Below, piece after piece: positions 1 to 8,687 of a stretch of 35,737 nucleotides of DNA (position 1 is the stretch's first letter; the number at the start of each line of letters is the position of its first letter). This DNA comes from Cohaesibacter sp. (lineage in GTDB: Bacteria > Pseudomonadota > Alphaproteobacteria > Rhizobiales > Cohaesibacteraceae). The position numbers were made by a program, and so were the translations under genes. The stretch is taken from assembly GCA_025800145.1 (NCBI GenBank), contig JAOXSH010000100.1, forward strand, positions 1 through 35,737. The letters run 5' to 3'. Below the pieces are notes generated by a model, which was not told the origin of the DNA, did not search any database, and saw only the letters and a program-made list of their open reading frames with translations.

Positions 1-12
1 GTTTTGTTTATA

Positions 13-54
13 AAAAAACCGCGCTTCTCTAATAGAGGTGCGGTTTTTTGTTTT
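13..54 (-). terminator. Bidirectional intrinsic terminator downstream of ppk2
   Basis: The arms at 13-28 and 34-49 pair over about 16 bp, including G-T wobbles, around a 5-base loop. The stem is flanked by an A run on the left and a T run on the right, so it can end transcription in both directions. It lies 16 bp beyond the ppk2 stop codon and probably also insulates that gene from whatever lies to the left of the window. Confidence 0.85.
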
Positions 55-69
55 TGGATTATAACACTT

Positions 70-1110
70 TTAGCGCTTTAGCTCTGGATGCAGGCTTTTG
101 CCCAATATATGAGCGTCTTGACCAATCACATGGCTGGAATGACCAACGATAAGCGGGTCCGGGCCATGGACAATGCGGTGATTCTTATTGGGATAAGGCA
201 AGGAAGACAGGAAGTGCTGCATGGTGTTGAGACGAGCGCGCTTCTTGTCGTTTGACTTGATCACAGTCCAGGGAGAATCTGCCGTATCTGTATAGAAGAA
301 CATGGCTTCTTTGGCTTCGGTATAATCATCCCATTTATCAAGGGAGGCTTTATCGATGGGGGACAGTTTCCATTGTTTGAGCGGATCCAGCTCGCGAGAA
401 GCAAAGCGGCGGCGCTGTTCTTCTTGGGTGACAGAATACCAATATTTGAACAAGCGCACACCAGAGCGGCAAATCATACGTTCAAAATCCGGGGTTTGGC
501 GCATGAATTCCAGATATTCCGCCGGGGTACAAAAGCCCATAACCCGTTCCACGCCTGCGCGGTTATACCAAGAGCGGTCAAACAGAACCATTTCGCCAGC
601 GCTTGGCAGATGCTCAATATAGCGTTGATAATACCATTGGGTTTTTTCCCGCTCGGATGGCTTGTTCAAGGCGACAACGCGCGCAGTACGAGGGTTCATA
701 TGCTCCATAAAGCGCTTAATGGTGCCGCCTTTACCCGCTGCATCGCGCCCTTCAAACAGAACAACAATTTTTTGTCCGGTTTCTTCCACCCAGCGCTGAA
801 CTTTGAGCAATTCCACTTGCAAAAGCGCTTTTTGCTTCTCGTAAGCAGGGCGCTTCATTTTGGTTGTATAAGGATAGACGCCTTGCTCAAAAACACGACG
901 GGCTTCGCCGGCATGATCGGCTGAAACAGTTTCTTGCACTTTTGGCTCTGCCGGAACAGTTTTAGACTCCACAGGTTTTCCAGCAACTGGTGCAGCTGTT
1001 TCCGTTTTGCTTGCGGAAGCTGTTGCAGAAGCAGTGCCAGAAGTTGTTGCTGTTGGCTTCACGCTGGCATCTGCGGCATTTTGTGTGTTGTTTGGGTTAT
1101 TATCCTGCAT
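70..1110 (-). CDS. ppk2: Polyphosphate kinase 2 (PPK2 family)
   Basis: This cytoplasmic enzyme of the PPK2 family transfers phosphate between polyphosphate and nucleotides, typically making GTP or ATP from the diphosphate. In the 346-residue product I see a Walker A loop GRDAAGKGG at 121-129, a Walker B region with FDRSWYNRAGVE at 177-188, and a basic lid segment around 233-262 (RRRFASRELDP, then KLSPID and KWDDY). Together these fit a single-domain class I PPK2. The first 65 or so residues are a low-complexity Ala/Thr/Ser/Pro tail not needed for the fold; the conserved part begins near ARRVFEQG. The start is supported by a GGGAGAGAG ribosome site. The gene stands alone on the minus strand, divergent from the exoR homologue. 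Whether it makes GTP or ATP cannot be told from sequence. Confidence 0.93.
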   Translation of the reverse strand: MQDNNPNNTQNAADASVKPTATTSGTASATASASKTETAAPVAGKPVESKTVPAEPKVQETVSADHAGEARRVFEQGVYPYTTKMKRPAYEKQKALLQVELLKVQRWVEETGQKIVVLFEGRDAAGKGGTIKRFMEHMNPRTARVVALNKPSEREKTQWYYQRYIEHLPSAGEMVLFDRSWYNRAGVERVMGFCTPAEYLEFMRQTPDFERMICRSGVRLFKYWYSVTQEEQRRRFASRELDPLKQWKLSPIDKASLDKWDDYTEAKEAMFFYTDTADSPWTVIKSNDKKRARLNTMQHFLSSLPYPNKNHRIVHGPDPLIVGHSSHVIGQDAHILGKSLHPELKR

Positions 1111-1484
1111 TCTCTCTCCCGTTTCTCTAAAAGGGCTTTAAAAGTGTATGGAGAGAGTATCTGCACTTTTGCTTATATTTGCTATGATTTGCATCAAGTT
1201 TTGCCTTTGTTTTTGCCAGTCATGCACTGAAAAAGTTGCAGAAAAGTCACGTCTGGTTAAAAAAATATATAGTTCAGGCTCAGGGCTTGGTTTTGCCTGC
1301 CTGCGACCACATTATGCGGCCATCTTTCTGGCTGTCTTGAGGGCTACAATGAGCAGGCTTGACTGCGTTTTTTGTGTCTCTAAGGCATTTTCCATCTCTC
1401 TGGCGTCACATTGGGGCGGCCTTAACATTTTTGTGAGAGGCTTGCCGTAATTGGGCCATAGCGCTGGTTTAAAAGAAGAAAGAG
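1111..1484. other. Intergenic region between divergent ppk2 and exoR-like genes
   Basis: This 374-bp gap must hold the promoters of both flanking genes, but I found no pair of hexamers good enough to name. The short open frames here lack ribosome sites and resemble no family. An AAGAAGAAAGAG ribosome site for the plus-strand gene sits at its right edge. Confidence 0.5.
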
Positions 1485-2339
1485 ATGGCGAAGAGTGCTG
1501 ATGAGAGAAGCGCTCTGTTTGCTTGTCGGAAATGGGCAAAAGTGATGATATATAGGTTTAGAACACTAACATATGCCGCTCTGTTCGTCTGGACGACAGG
1601 TATGTCTGCCAATGCCTTTGATCCGTCCACCATGACAAGTGGAGAAACAACCCCCATTGATGCCTTTCGCTTTGGTACCCAAGCTTATCAGAATGGAGAC
1701 AAAAGCACAGCTTTTGATGCTTTGACTTATGCTGCCTCAAACGGGCATATGGCTTCTCAGTGGAAGCTGGGGCGTATGTATGCTGATGGGGACGGGGTGG
1801 AGCGCGATAATGGCCGGGCTTTTGATATTTTTGAAAAGATTGTCGTTACTTTTGGCGACGCGCGCCCCGGCTCGGTTGAAGCACGCTATGTCTCCAATGC
1901 TTTTGTGAAATTGAGCGAATTTCTGACAATCGGTATTGAGAAAAAAATCCAGCCAGATCAGGGAAAGGCGCGTGAATTTCTCTATTATGCTGCCTCTTAT
2001 TTTCGTGATCCTGATGCCCAATATCATTTGGGTCTGGATTATCTGGGACAAAGGGGTGCGGGGCAAGATCCCAAACAGGCTGCCCGCTGGTTGAACAAGG
2101 CCGCCCGCAAAGGCCATATTATGGCGCAATTGCAACTTGGGGATCTTCTATTATCTGGTGAGCAAATTCCCCGTCAGCCGGTCAATGGTTTGAAATGGCT
2201 GACAATTGCCCGGATGCTTGATAGCAATAATGTCGATGTGCGTGATCGTCAGGAAGCGGCTTTTGCGCTGGCTGATTCTGAGACACGGCGGATTGCGGTT
2301 TCCCTTGCGCAAGATTGGGTCAATGGTAAGGGGCGATAA
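1485..2339 (+). CDS. exoR: Periplasmic Sel1-repeat protein, ExoR-like
   Basis: The product is 284 residues with a secretory signal (h-region at about 28-40, probable cleavage after SANA at 44) and Sel1/TPR-like repeats. Repeat signatures are AFDALTYAASNGHMASQWKLG at about 77-96, where A/G/H spacing is typical, AREFLYYAASYFRDPDAQYHLG around 162-183, and AARWLNKAARKGHIMAQLQLG around 199-219. The mature start at FDP, the PGS motif near 128 and the LADSETRR end resemble rhizobial ExoR as I remember it. ExoR is a periplasmic inhibitor of the ExoS/ChvG-ChvI two-component system that controls exopolysaccharide, motility and envelope stress genes. The start at 1485 has a purine-rich ribosome site, but ATG 1545 would put the signal peptide at the very N-terminus and may be the real one. 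No chvG or chvI is in the window. A generic Sel1 protein is the alternative. Confidence 0.75.
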   Translation: MAKSADERSALFACRKWAKVMIYRFRTLTYAALFVWTTGMSANAFDPSTMTSGETTPIDAFRFGTQAYQNGDKSTAFDALTYAASNGHMASQWKLGRMYADGDGVERDNGRAFDIFEKIVVTFGDARPGSVEARYVSNAFVKLSEFLTIGIEKKIQPDQGKAREFLYYAASYFRDPDAQYHLGLDYLGQRGAGQDPKQAARWLNKAARKGHIMAQLQLGDLLLSGEQIPRQPVNGLKWLTIARMLDSNNVDVRDRQEAAFALADSETRRIAVSLAQDWVNGKGR

Positions 2340-2504
2340 TCGGTTTTTGGCCCTTCCTTGATTTTGCTGGCTTTTTTTATTCGGCTCGTTTGCCACTTTC
2401 GTAAATTGTTTATCTCGATAAAATTTTACTCGACTTTATACGGAAAATGCAGTCAAGCTTTTCTGATCGTGTGGTGATTTCTCGTTCAGAAAGTCGGGTC
2501 GTTC

Positions 2505-3917
2505 ATGATTCAGACATTTGCTCCTATTGCATCCTTGCTGTTTTCCGTTGCTCTTTTGATGGTTGGGCATGGTTTGCAATCGACCATTGTTCCTTTGGCA
2601 TCCAAGGGCCTTGCTTTCGCTGACTTTTCCATCGGTCTGGCGGCATCGGGCTATTTTGCCGGTTTTGTGGTTGGTGGTATCATTGCCCCGCATGTTGTGG
2701 TGCGAGCAGGGCATATTCGCGGCTTTGCGGTTATGGTGTCGAGCATGTCAGCTGCGGCTCTGCTGCATCCGCTGATCAGTGATGAATATGCTTGGATCCT
2801 GTTTCGCCTGATGACCGGATTTTCTGTCGCTGGGCTTTATCTGATTATTGAGAGCTGGCTGAACGAATTTGCCGATAATGCCAATCGTGGGCTTGTGATG
2901 TCGGCTTATGTTATTGTCAATTACGCAGCTTTTACCGCCGGACAATTGCTGGCGACCATTGCGGAACCGGAAGCCTTTTTTCTGTTTGCGATTGCCTCTA
3001 TCATTATCTCTGTTGCGGTTGTGCCTGTTGCGATGACCAAGGCCGCGCAACCTGCGCCGATGGCGGTGGTTAAACTTGAATTGCGCAAGGTGTTTCGGGT
3101 TTCGCCTGCGGCGATTGTGGCGGCGATTTGTGTTGGTGTTGTCCAAGGCTCACATTTGTCTTTTGCGGCGATTTATGCCGTGGACAAGGGCTATAATTCT
3201 CTCTCGCAAGCTCCGATTTTTGCCGCTATTCTGGGCGTTGGCGGTATTGTCGGACAATGGCCAATTGGTCGTATTTCAGATTATTTTGACCGGCGTCTGG
3301 TTTTGATCATCATCAGTCTGTTTGGGATTGCCGGGTCTGTGGCCATTACCAGTGTCGGGGCGACCAGTTTTACGCTTTTGCTGATTGTTGGCTTTTTCAT
3401 TGGGGCGATGATCCAACCGGCTTATTCGCTTGCCATTGCACATGGTTATGACCATGCCAGCGAAAGTGGCTATGTTCGTATGGCTGCTGGCCTTTTGGTG
3501 GCTTTTGGTATTGGCTCTTCCATTGGCCCGACCGTAACAGCGCTTGCTATGAGGAAATGGGGGCCTGAGGCTCTGTTTCTGTTGCCCGCCTTGGTTCTGG
3601 CTATTTTATGTGTCTATCTGGCTTTCCGAATTATGAAGAGCGAAGCCATCGAATCTGACGATAAGGATGATTACGAGTTTGCATCGACCAGTGCCGCAGT
3701 TGGTGCTGTTGTGACACCCGAATTGCTCAATGAAGATGATAAATATGTTGTGGTGCCGGACGAGTGGGAGCCAAGCGAAGAAGACGATAGCATGGGGTCT
3801 GATGGTGAAGAACCAGAAGGGCTAGAGGAGCCAGAAGAGACTGGGAAGCCTGAAAATATGCAAAATAGCGGGCCTGATGGTGCTCATACCAACGGCATGA
3901 AAGATTACCCCATATGA
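2505..3917 (+). CDS. MFS transporter with long acidic C-terminal tail
   Basis: The product is an inner-membrane permease of the major facilitator superfamily. The first roughly 377 of 470 residues form about 12 hydrophobic segments. The inter-helix loop RAGHIRGF near 67-74 is followed by YLIIESWLNEFADNANRG at about 112-129, and the second half contains GQWPIGRISDYFDRR. The ESWLN and GRISD signatures match the YcaD-like group of MFS carriers, whose substrates are largely unknown. After the last helix comes a hydrophilic tail of about 90 residues rich in Glu, Asp and Pro (EPSEEDD, EEPEGLEEPEE). The last nine codons and the stop lie inside a palindromic repeat that begins at 3886. The ribosome site is weak. 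The gene follows exoR by 165 bp and converges with xth. Transport substrate unknown. Confidence 0.85.
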   Translation: MIQTFAPIASLLFSVALLMVGHGLQSTIVPLASKGLAFADFSIGLAASGYFAGFVVGGIIAPHVVVRAGHIRGFAVMVSSMSAAALLHPLISDEYAWILFRLMTGFSVAGLYLIIESWLNEFADNANRGLVMSAYVIVNYAAFTAGQLLATIAEPEAFFLFAIASIIISVAVVPVAMTKAAQPAPMAVVKLELRKVFRVSPAAIVAAICVGVVQGSHLSFAAIYAVDKGYNSLSQAPIFAAILGVGGIVGQWPIGRISDYFDRRLVLIIISLFGIAGSVAITSVGATSFTLLLIVGFFIGAMIQPAYSLAIAHGYDHASESGYVRMAAGLLVAFGIGSSIGPTVTALAMRKWGPEALFLLPALVLAILCVYLAFRIMKSEAIESDDKDDYEFASTSAAVGAVVTPELLNEDDKYVVVPDEWEPSEEDDSMGSDGEEPEGLEEPEETGKPENMQNSGPDGAHTNGMKDYPI

Positions 3918-4060
3918 CCGGATTTTATTGGCTTTCTGGTAAGAAGCTTTTGCTGTCATGGTCTGGTTGACGATAAAGCAAGAGCGACGCAGCCCGGAAA
4001 GCCAATAAAACCGACCTTCGGTGCCTTGAAATGGGTCAATCTTTTATGCCGTTGTATAAT
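3886..4060 (+). repeat. Palindromic dispersed repeat, full copy
   Basis: This is an imperfect palindrome of about 175 bp. Its ends match as inverted repeats: the left end CAACGGCATGAAAGATT is mirrored by the right end, whose complement reads CAACGGCATAAAAGATT. Inside, TTTTATTGGCTTTC on the left is mirrored by GAAAGCCAATAAAA on the right, and GCTTTTGCT by AGCAAGAGC. A second copy starts at 35566. By my count the two differ at 9 of 147 aligned positions with no indels. The element has no coding capacity, so it is a MITE-like or REP-like non-autonomous repeat. Its left end overlaps the last codons of the MFS gene. Confidence 0.85.
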
Positions 4061-4129
4061 ATGGCGGCTGAATCTGGTCCATCAAAGAGTGAGAGTTGAT
4101 TGTCTCTCTGTCAATTTCTTTTGATATGC

Positions 4130-4164
4130 AAAAGGCGATGCCGGATTGTTCCGCATCGCCTTTT
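4130..4164. terminator. Intrinsic terminator between convergent MFS and xth genes
   Basis: A perfect 12-bp stem (AAAAGGCGATGC at 4130-4141 with its complement at 4153-4164) closes an 11-base loop. A at the left and T at the right of the stem allow function in both directions. It lies 20 bp past the xth stop codon and most likely serves that gene. Confidence 0.8.
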
Positions 4165-4184
4165 ATCTGTCTGATTGTCGATCT

Positions 4185-4970
4185 TTATTCGCAATCCAGT
4201 GTCAGCATGACCGGGACGTGATCGGATGGTTTTTCCCAGTCGCGGACATTTTTCAAAATCTCGCAAGCCTTCAATAAGTTGGCGGCTTCTGGCGAAAGCA
4301 GATGATGGTCAATGCGAATGCCCATATTGCGCGGCCATGCGCCTGCCTGATAATCCCAGAAGGAATAGAGGTGTGGGGTGTCGTTGCAGGCACGAAAGGC
4401 TTCGGTCAAGCCGGTGGCCAATAATTGGCGAAACAGATCCAGCGTTTCCTCGCGATAGAGAGCATCGCCCCACCATGCGTTATGGTCGTGCGTGTCGTCT
4501 GGAGATGGGATGACATTATAATCGCCTGCCAAAACAAAGGCTTCTTCCAATTCTAGTCTTTGTTTTGACCAGGTGATAAGCCGACGCATCCAGGCTAGCT
4601 TATAGGGGTATTTTTCGGTTTCGACCGGATTGCCATTGGGCAAATAGAGGCTGACCACCCGCAGCGGGCCTTTGTTGGTGGAGAGTATGCCTTCAATGAA
4701 TCGGGCCTGCTCGTCACTCTCATCACCGGGTAGACGTCGATTGACTTCCTCAAATGGTTTTTTGGAGAGCAGGGCGACGCCATTAAAGCTTTTTTGGCCA
4801 TGGGTTTCCAAATGATAACCCAGATCTTCAATGCCTTTTCGCGGGAAAGTTTCGTCAACGGATTTGATTTCCTGCAAACAGGCTACATCCGGGCTTTCTT
4901 CCTGCAACCAGCGCAGCAGATTATCGTGACGGGCTTTGATGCCGTTAATGTTCCATGTTGCTATGCGCAT
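4185..4970 (-). CDS. xthA: Exodeoxyribonuclease III (AP endonuclease, ExoIII family)
   Basis: This DNA repair enzyme cuts abasic sites and removes 3' blocking groups or nucleotides in base-excision repair. The 261-residue product is one endonuclease/exonuclease/phosphatase domain of normal length. Family residues seen are N7 in WNING, E34 in LQEIK, Y109 in SLYLPNG, D150 and N152 in GDYNV, D221 in RIDHHL, and the terminal D250-H251 in SDHVPV. These cover metal binding and catalysis, so it should be active. The start has a good AGGATAGA ribosome site. It lies 47 bp downstream of erpA on the same strand and may be co-transcribed with it. Confidence 0.95.
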   Translation of the reverse strand: MRIATWNINGIKARHDNLLRWLQEESPDVACLQEIKSVDETFPRKGIEDLGYHLETHGQKSFNGVALLSKKPFEEVNRRLPGDESDEQARFIEGILSTNKGPLRVVSLYLPNGNPVETEKYPYKLAWMRRLITWSKQRLELEEAFVLAGDYNVIPSPDDTHDHNAWWGDALYREETLDLFRQLLATGLTEAFRACNDTPHLYSFWDYQAGAWPRNMGIRIDHHLLSPEAANLLKACEILKNVRDWEKPSDHVPVMLTLDCE

Positions 4971-5017
4971 GATTCTATCCTGCCGCGTGAAGAAAATGGG
5001 AAGTTACGGGGCTATGA

Positions 5018-5359
5018 TCAGATAGCAAAAGACGTACCACAGCCGCAGGAGGCAGTGGCCTGCGGATTGATGATTTGAAAAGACTGTCCCATCAAGTCAT
5101 CAACAAAATCAACCTGAGAGCCTTCCATATAGGTTTGGGTCATAGGGTCGATCAGGATGATGGCGCCATCTTGTTCAATCACCATATCGTCGTTTTCGCT
5201 GTTGGTGACCAAATCATAATTATATTGAAAACCGGAACAGCCGCCACCGGAGACCGAGATACGCAACATGGTTCCATTTTTTTCGTTGGACAAAATGGTT
5301 GCGATTCGTTTGATGGCGCTTTCTGTGACAGATATCTCTGGTGTTGTTGCAGTCGTCAT
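5018..5359 (-). CDS. erpA: Iron-sulfur cluster insertion protein ErpA (A-type carrier)
   Basis: This is an A-type carrier of the HesB/IscA/ErpA family that hands Fe-S clusters to apoproteins in the cytoplasm. The 113-residue product has the three conserved cysteines: one in GGGCSGFQY and two in the C-terminal SCGCGTSF. The core ISVTESAIKRI and ILIDPMTQTYMEGSQVDFVDD segments are typical. The same frame extends 24 codons upstream to a TTG at 5431, but ATG 5359 gives the usual family length and is preceded by GGATAG. Pairing with xth and divergence from dgt is an arrangement I know from rhizobia, and the rhizobial name is erpA or a generic IscA-like. A consensus-like promoter lies about 110 bp upstream. 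Confidence 0.92.
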   Translation of the reverse strand: MTTATTPEISVTESAIKRIATILSNEKNGTMLRISVSGGGCSGFQYNYDLVTNSENDDMVIEQDGAIILIDPMTQTYMEGSQVDFVDDLMGQSFQIINPQATASCGCGTSFAI

Positions 5360-5469
5360 GGGGTTTTCTATCCGTAAAATTTGCAGGATGGCGCGCTGAT
5401 AAGGTGCGTTTGCATCCCTCTCATACAGCAAACTTGTGAGTATGTGCTGCGAGATCGGTCTCTATGCAC

Positions 5470-5498
5470 ATTATATATGTCTTTCTGCGGATAGTTAA
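5470..5498 (-). promoter_or_regulatory. Candidate sigma-70 promoter for erpA(-xthA)
   Basis: On the minus strand there is a perfect TATAAT (plus-strand 5470-5475) and, 17 bp upstream, TTAACT (plus-strand 5493-5498), a 4 of 6 match to TTGACA. It points toward erpA and implies a leader of about 100 nt. A separate TTGACA lies further upstream (5514-5519) with no good partner. Confidence 0.5.
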
Positions 5499-5547
5499 GG
5501 TGCAATAGCGCGATGTCAAGATGATGGGTCGTTGAAAGGGAGCTGTG

Positions 5548-6765
5548 ATGGTTGCAACGCTGGGCTTTGGAGACCGGCCACGGGCTTGTTATGCGGTGAA
5601 TGCTGCCAAAAGCAGGGGGCGTTTATTTTCTGAACATGATAGCCCGACACGCACGCCTTTTCAGCGTGATCGGGACCGGATTATTCATTCTTCGGCCTTC
5701 CGGCGTTTGAAGCATAAGACGCAGGTGTTTATTTATCATGAGGGGGATCTGTATCGCACCCGTTTGACGCACACGATTGAAGTGTCTCAGATTGCCCGTT
5801 CTTTGGCGCGCTCTATGGCCGTGGATGAAGATTTGGCCGAAGCTGTGGCGCTGGCCCATGATTTGGGCCATACGCCCTTTGGCCATGCAGGGGAGCGGGC
5901 CTTGCATGATCTGATGGAACCCTATGGGGGGTTCGATCACAATGCGCAGAGTTTGCGGGTCGTGACATCATTGGAGCGGCGCTATGCGCGCTATGACGGG
6001 CTTAATCTGGCTTGGGAAACTTTGGAAGGCCTGGTCAAGCATAATGGCCCCTTGCAAGATCATGATGGCAAACCGATTGGTCCCTATCTGGGGGGCGAAT
6101 TGCCGTTCGGTATCCGAGCCTATCAGCCTTATCAGGATTTGATGCTGTCCTCTTATGCTTCTTTGGAAGCACAGGCAGCAGCGATTGCCGATGATATTGC
6201 CTATAATGCCCATGATATTGATGATGGATTGCGGGCCGGTCTCATTCAATTAGAGCAATTGGATGATTTGCCGGTTGTTGGGCCAGCTTTGAGGCAGGTT
6301 CGAACGCTTTATCCCGGTTTGGAAGAGTTCCGCGTGGTGCATGAGATTGTGCGGCGTTTGATCACCCAAATGGTGGAAGATGTGATCAAGATGTCCCTCT
6401 CCAATCTTGAGCGCGTGAAACCACAAAGTGTGCATGATGTGCGGGAGTGCGCAGAGACTTTGGTGTGCTTTTCGCCCGAAATGGCCAAGGCCGAGGCGAC
6501 CATCAAACGCTTTTTGTTTGAGCATGTTTACCGGGAAAAGACCGTGACACGGATCATGACAGAAGCCGAGCAAGTGCTGGCTGATTTGTTTGGTTATTAT
6601 TTTGAAAGGCCGGGTGAGATGCCGCAAGAATGGCAATTTGGTGATGATCAGGGGCTTTTGCCCGTACGAGCGCGACGGGTTGCTGATTATGTGGCCGGAA
6701 TGACAGACCGCTTTGCCTTGTTGGAACATCGACGATTGTTTGACGTGACACCGGAATTGCGCTAG
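5548..6765 (+). CDS. dgt: Deoxyguanosinetriphosphate triphosphohydrolase-like protein (HD domain)
   Basis: This enzyme belongs to the type 2 dGTPase-like group, which cleaves dNTPs to nucleoside and triphosphate and helps control nucleotide pools. The 405-residue product carries the HD-domain metal ligands: H75 in [11 protein letters not shown]104-D105 in [14 protein letters not shown], and a later Asp in [19 protein letters not shown]. The N-terminal block [20 protein letters not shown] is characteristic of the family. I chose ATG 5548, which follows GAAAGGGAG at good spacing; GTG 5545 one codon earlier is possible. It is followed by argS after 89 bp. True substrate preference cannot be read from the sequence. 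Confidence 0.93.
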   Translation: MVATLGFGDRPRACYAVNAAKSRGRLFSEHDSPTRTPFQRDRDRIIHSSAFRRLKHKTQVFIYHEGDLYRTRLTHTIEVSQIARSLARSMAVDEDLAEAVALAHDLGHTPFGHAGERALHDLMEPYGGFDHNAQSLRVVTSLERRYARYDGLNLAWETLEGLVKHNGPLQDHDGKPIGPYLGGELPFGIRAYQPYQDLMLSSYASLEAQAAAIADDIAYNAHDIDDGLRAGLIQLEQLDDLPVVGPALRQVRTLYPGLEEFRVVHEIVRRLITQMVEDVIKMSLSNLERVKPQSVHDVRECAETLVCFSPEMAKAEATIKRFLFEHVYREKTVTRIMTEAEQVLADLFGYYFERPGEMPQEWQFGDDQGLLPVRARRVADYVAGMTDRFALLEHRRLFDVTPELR

Positions 6766-6854
6766 TCCCTTTTTCAAACTTTTATGGAAACCGCCCGGTG
6801 GCCTCATGGGATTGAGCGCTGCCCTTTTGGTGTGTCAACAAGACAGGTATGACG

Positions 6855-8615
6855 ATGAACGTCTTCACGGAATTTACCGCTCGCATTGTCGAGGCAATCA
6901 AAAAGACCGATCTGACAGGCAAAGAGGGTGCAGAGCTGGATTTGAGCCGCGTTGGGGTGGAGCCGCCTCGCGATGCCTCTCATGGTGATTTGGCAACCAA
7001 TGCTGCCATGGTGCTGGTCAAGCAAGTGGGGATGAAACCGCGCGATGTTGCGACCAAGATTGCCGATATTTTGATGCAGGACAGTGATATCGGTAAAGTG
7101 GATGTGGCTGGTCCCGGTTTCATCAATATGACTTTGTCCGATTCTTTCTGGCGCGGCGTTGTGCGCGATATCCTCACAGTGGGCAAGGATTTTGGACGTT
7201 GTGATCTTGGCAAAGGTGCCAAGATGAATGTGGAATATGTGTCCGCCAACCCAACAGGCCCAATGCATGTTGGCCATACCCGCGGGGCAGTGCTGGGCGA
7301 TTGTATTGCCAATCTTCTGGATTTTGCCGGTTATGATGTAACGCGCGAATATTATATCAATGATGCAGGGGCGCAGGTGGATGTGCTGGCACGCTCTGCT
7401 TATTTGCGATATTGCGAGGCATTGGGCGATGATATTGGTGCTATTCCTGAAGGCTTGTATCCCGGTGATTATCTGGTGCCGATTGGCAAAGCGCTGGCTG
7501 AGCAATATGGTGATCGGCTGAAAGGCAAGGATGAAGCCGAATGGCTGGTGGACGTGCGTTCCTTCACCATTGATGCTATGATGGATTTGATACGCGATGA
7601 TTTGGCGGCGCTGAATGTGCGTCATGATCTGTTCTTTTCCGAGCGCTCACTGATTGAAGGCGAGGCAGATCGGGTTGAAGAAGCAATCAAATGGCTGGAA
7701 GATCGTGGGCAGGTTTATGTGGGCAAATTGCCGCCGCCAAAAGGCAAATTGCCTGATGATTGGGAAGATCGGGATCAGACCCTGTTCCGCTCCACCGATT
7801 TTGGTGATGATGTGGATCGCGCTTTGAAAAAATCAGATGGTTCCAACACCTATTTTGCCAATGATATTGCCTATCATTTTGACAAATATAAGCGCGGATT
7901 TGCGCAGCAGGTGGATATTCTGGGGGCCGATCACGGGGGCTATGTCAAACGTCTGAAAGCCGCTGTCAAAGCCATTACAGAAGGCAAGGGCGGTTTGGAT
8001 GTGAAAATTTGCCAATTGGTGAATTTGATGCGCGATGGCGAGCAATTGAAAATGTCCAAGCGGTCAGGGACATTTGTGACGCTGCGTGATGTGGTTGAAG
8101 ACGTTGGCGTTGATGCGGTTCGTTTCATGATGATGTATCGCAAATCCGAGGCAACCATCGATTTCGATTTCGCCAAAGTGACGGAACAAAGCAAGGATAA
8201 TCCGGTTTTCTATGTGCAATATGCCCATGCCCGTACGGCATCGATTTTCCGTCAGGCTGCCAATGAGGTTCCCTCTCTTGTCACAGAACGTGAAGCTTTG
8301 CTGGGTGTTGATTTGGGTGGATTGCAAGATGAAGCGGAATTGGCACTGATCCGCAAGCTTTCTGAATATCCACGTATTGTGGTGGGTGCAGCGGAAATGC
8401 AAGAGCCGCATCGGGTTGCTTTTTACCTTTATGACCTTGCCGGATACTTTCATGGCGTGTGGAATAAAGGCAAGGAAATGCCGCAATTACGGTTTATTAA
8501 CGCTAAAGATGAAAAATTAACCCTAGCGCGTCTGGCTCTTGTGCAGGCTGTTGCTGATGTTCTTGCGTCCGGCCTTGGGTTGTTGGGTGTGAATGCTCCT
8601 GAGGAAATGCGATAG
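6855..8615 (+). CDS. argS: Arginyl-tRNA synthetase
   Basis: This class I synthetase charges tRNA-Arg in the cytoplasm. The product is 586 residues, the normal length. It shows an N-terminal Add-1 domain (about 1-100), the HIGH-type motif HVGH at 138-141 within [18 protein letters not shown], the KMSKR loop at 399-403, and the C-terminal DALR anticodon domain with [17 protein letters not shown] chose ATG 6855 because ACAGG lies about 7 bp upstream; ATG 6849 is only 1 bp from that site. It sits between dgt and the SPOR gene in the usual Hyphomicrobiales order. Confidence 0.97.
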   Translation: MNVFTEFTARIVEAIKKTDLTGKEGAELDLSRVGVEPPRDASHGDLATNAAMVLVKQVGMKPRDVATKIADILMQDSDIGKVDVAGPGFINMTLSDSFWRGVVRDILTVGKDFGRCDLGKGAKMNVEYVSANPTGPMHVGHTRGAVLGDCIANLLDFAGYDVTREYYINDAGAQVDVLARSAYLRYCEALGDDIGAIPEGLYPGDYLVPIGKALAEQYGDRLKGKDEAEWLVDVRSFTIDAMMDLIRDDLAALNVRHDLFFSERSLIEGEADRVEEAIKWLEDRGQVYVGKLPPPKGKLPDDWEDRDQTLFRSTDFGDDVDRALKKSDGSNTYFANDIAYHFDKYKRGFAQQVDILGADHGGYVKRLKAAVKAITEGKGGLDVKICQLVNLMRDGEQLKMSKRSGTFVTLRDVVEDVGVDAVRFMMMYRKSEATIDFDFAKVTEQSKDNPVFYVQYAHARTASIFRQAANEVPSLVTEREALLGVDLGGLQDEAELALIRKLSEYPRIVVGAAEMQEPHRVAFYLYDLAGYFHGVWNKGKEMPQLRFINAKDEKLTLARLALVQAVADVLASGLGLLGVNAPEEMR

Positions 8616-8687
8616 GATATCACACAGTTTTGCAGATGAAGTTTGCCAGACTATTAACTATGTGTTTGATAAAAAAGGCAAATCGTC

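Noticed and set aside
373..924. 183-codon open frame on the plus strand opposite ppk2
   Set aside because: It lies antisense to clear PPK2 motifs, has no ribosome site, and its product resembles no family; such mirrored frames are common throughout this window.
6804..7625. 273-codon minus-strand frame opposite argS
   Set aside because: It covers the HIGH-motif half of ArgS and is rich in Ile and His as expected from the complement of coding sequence; no start signal.
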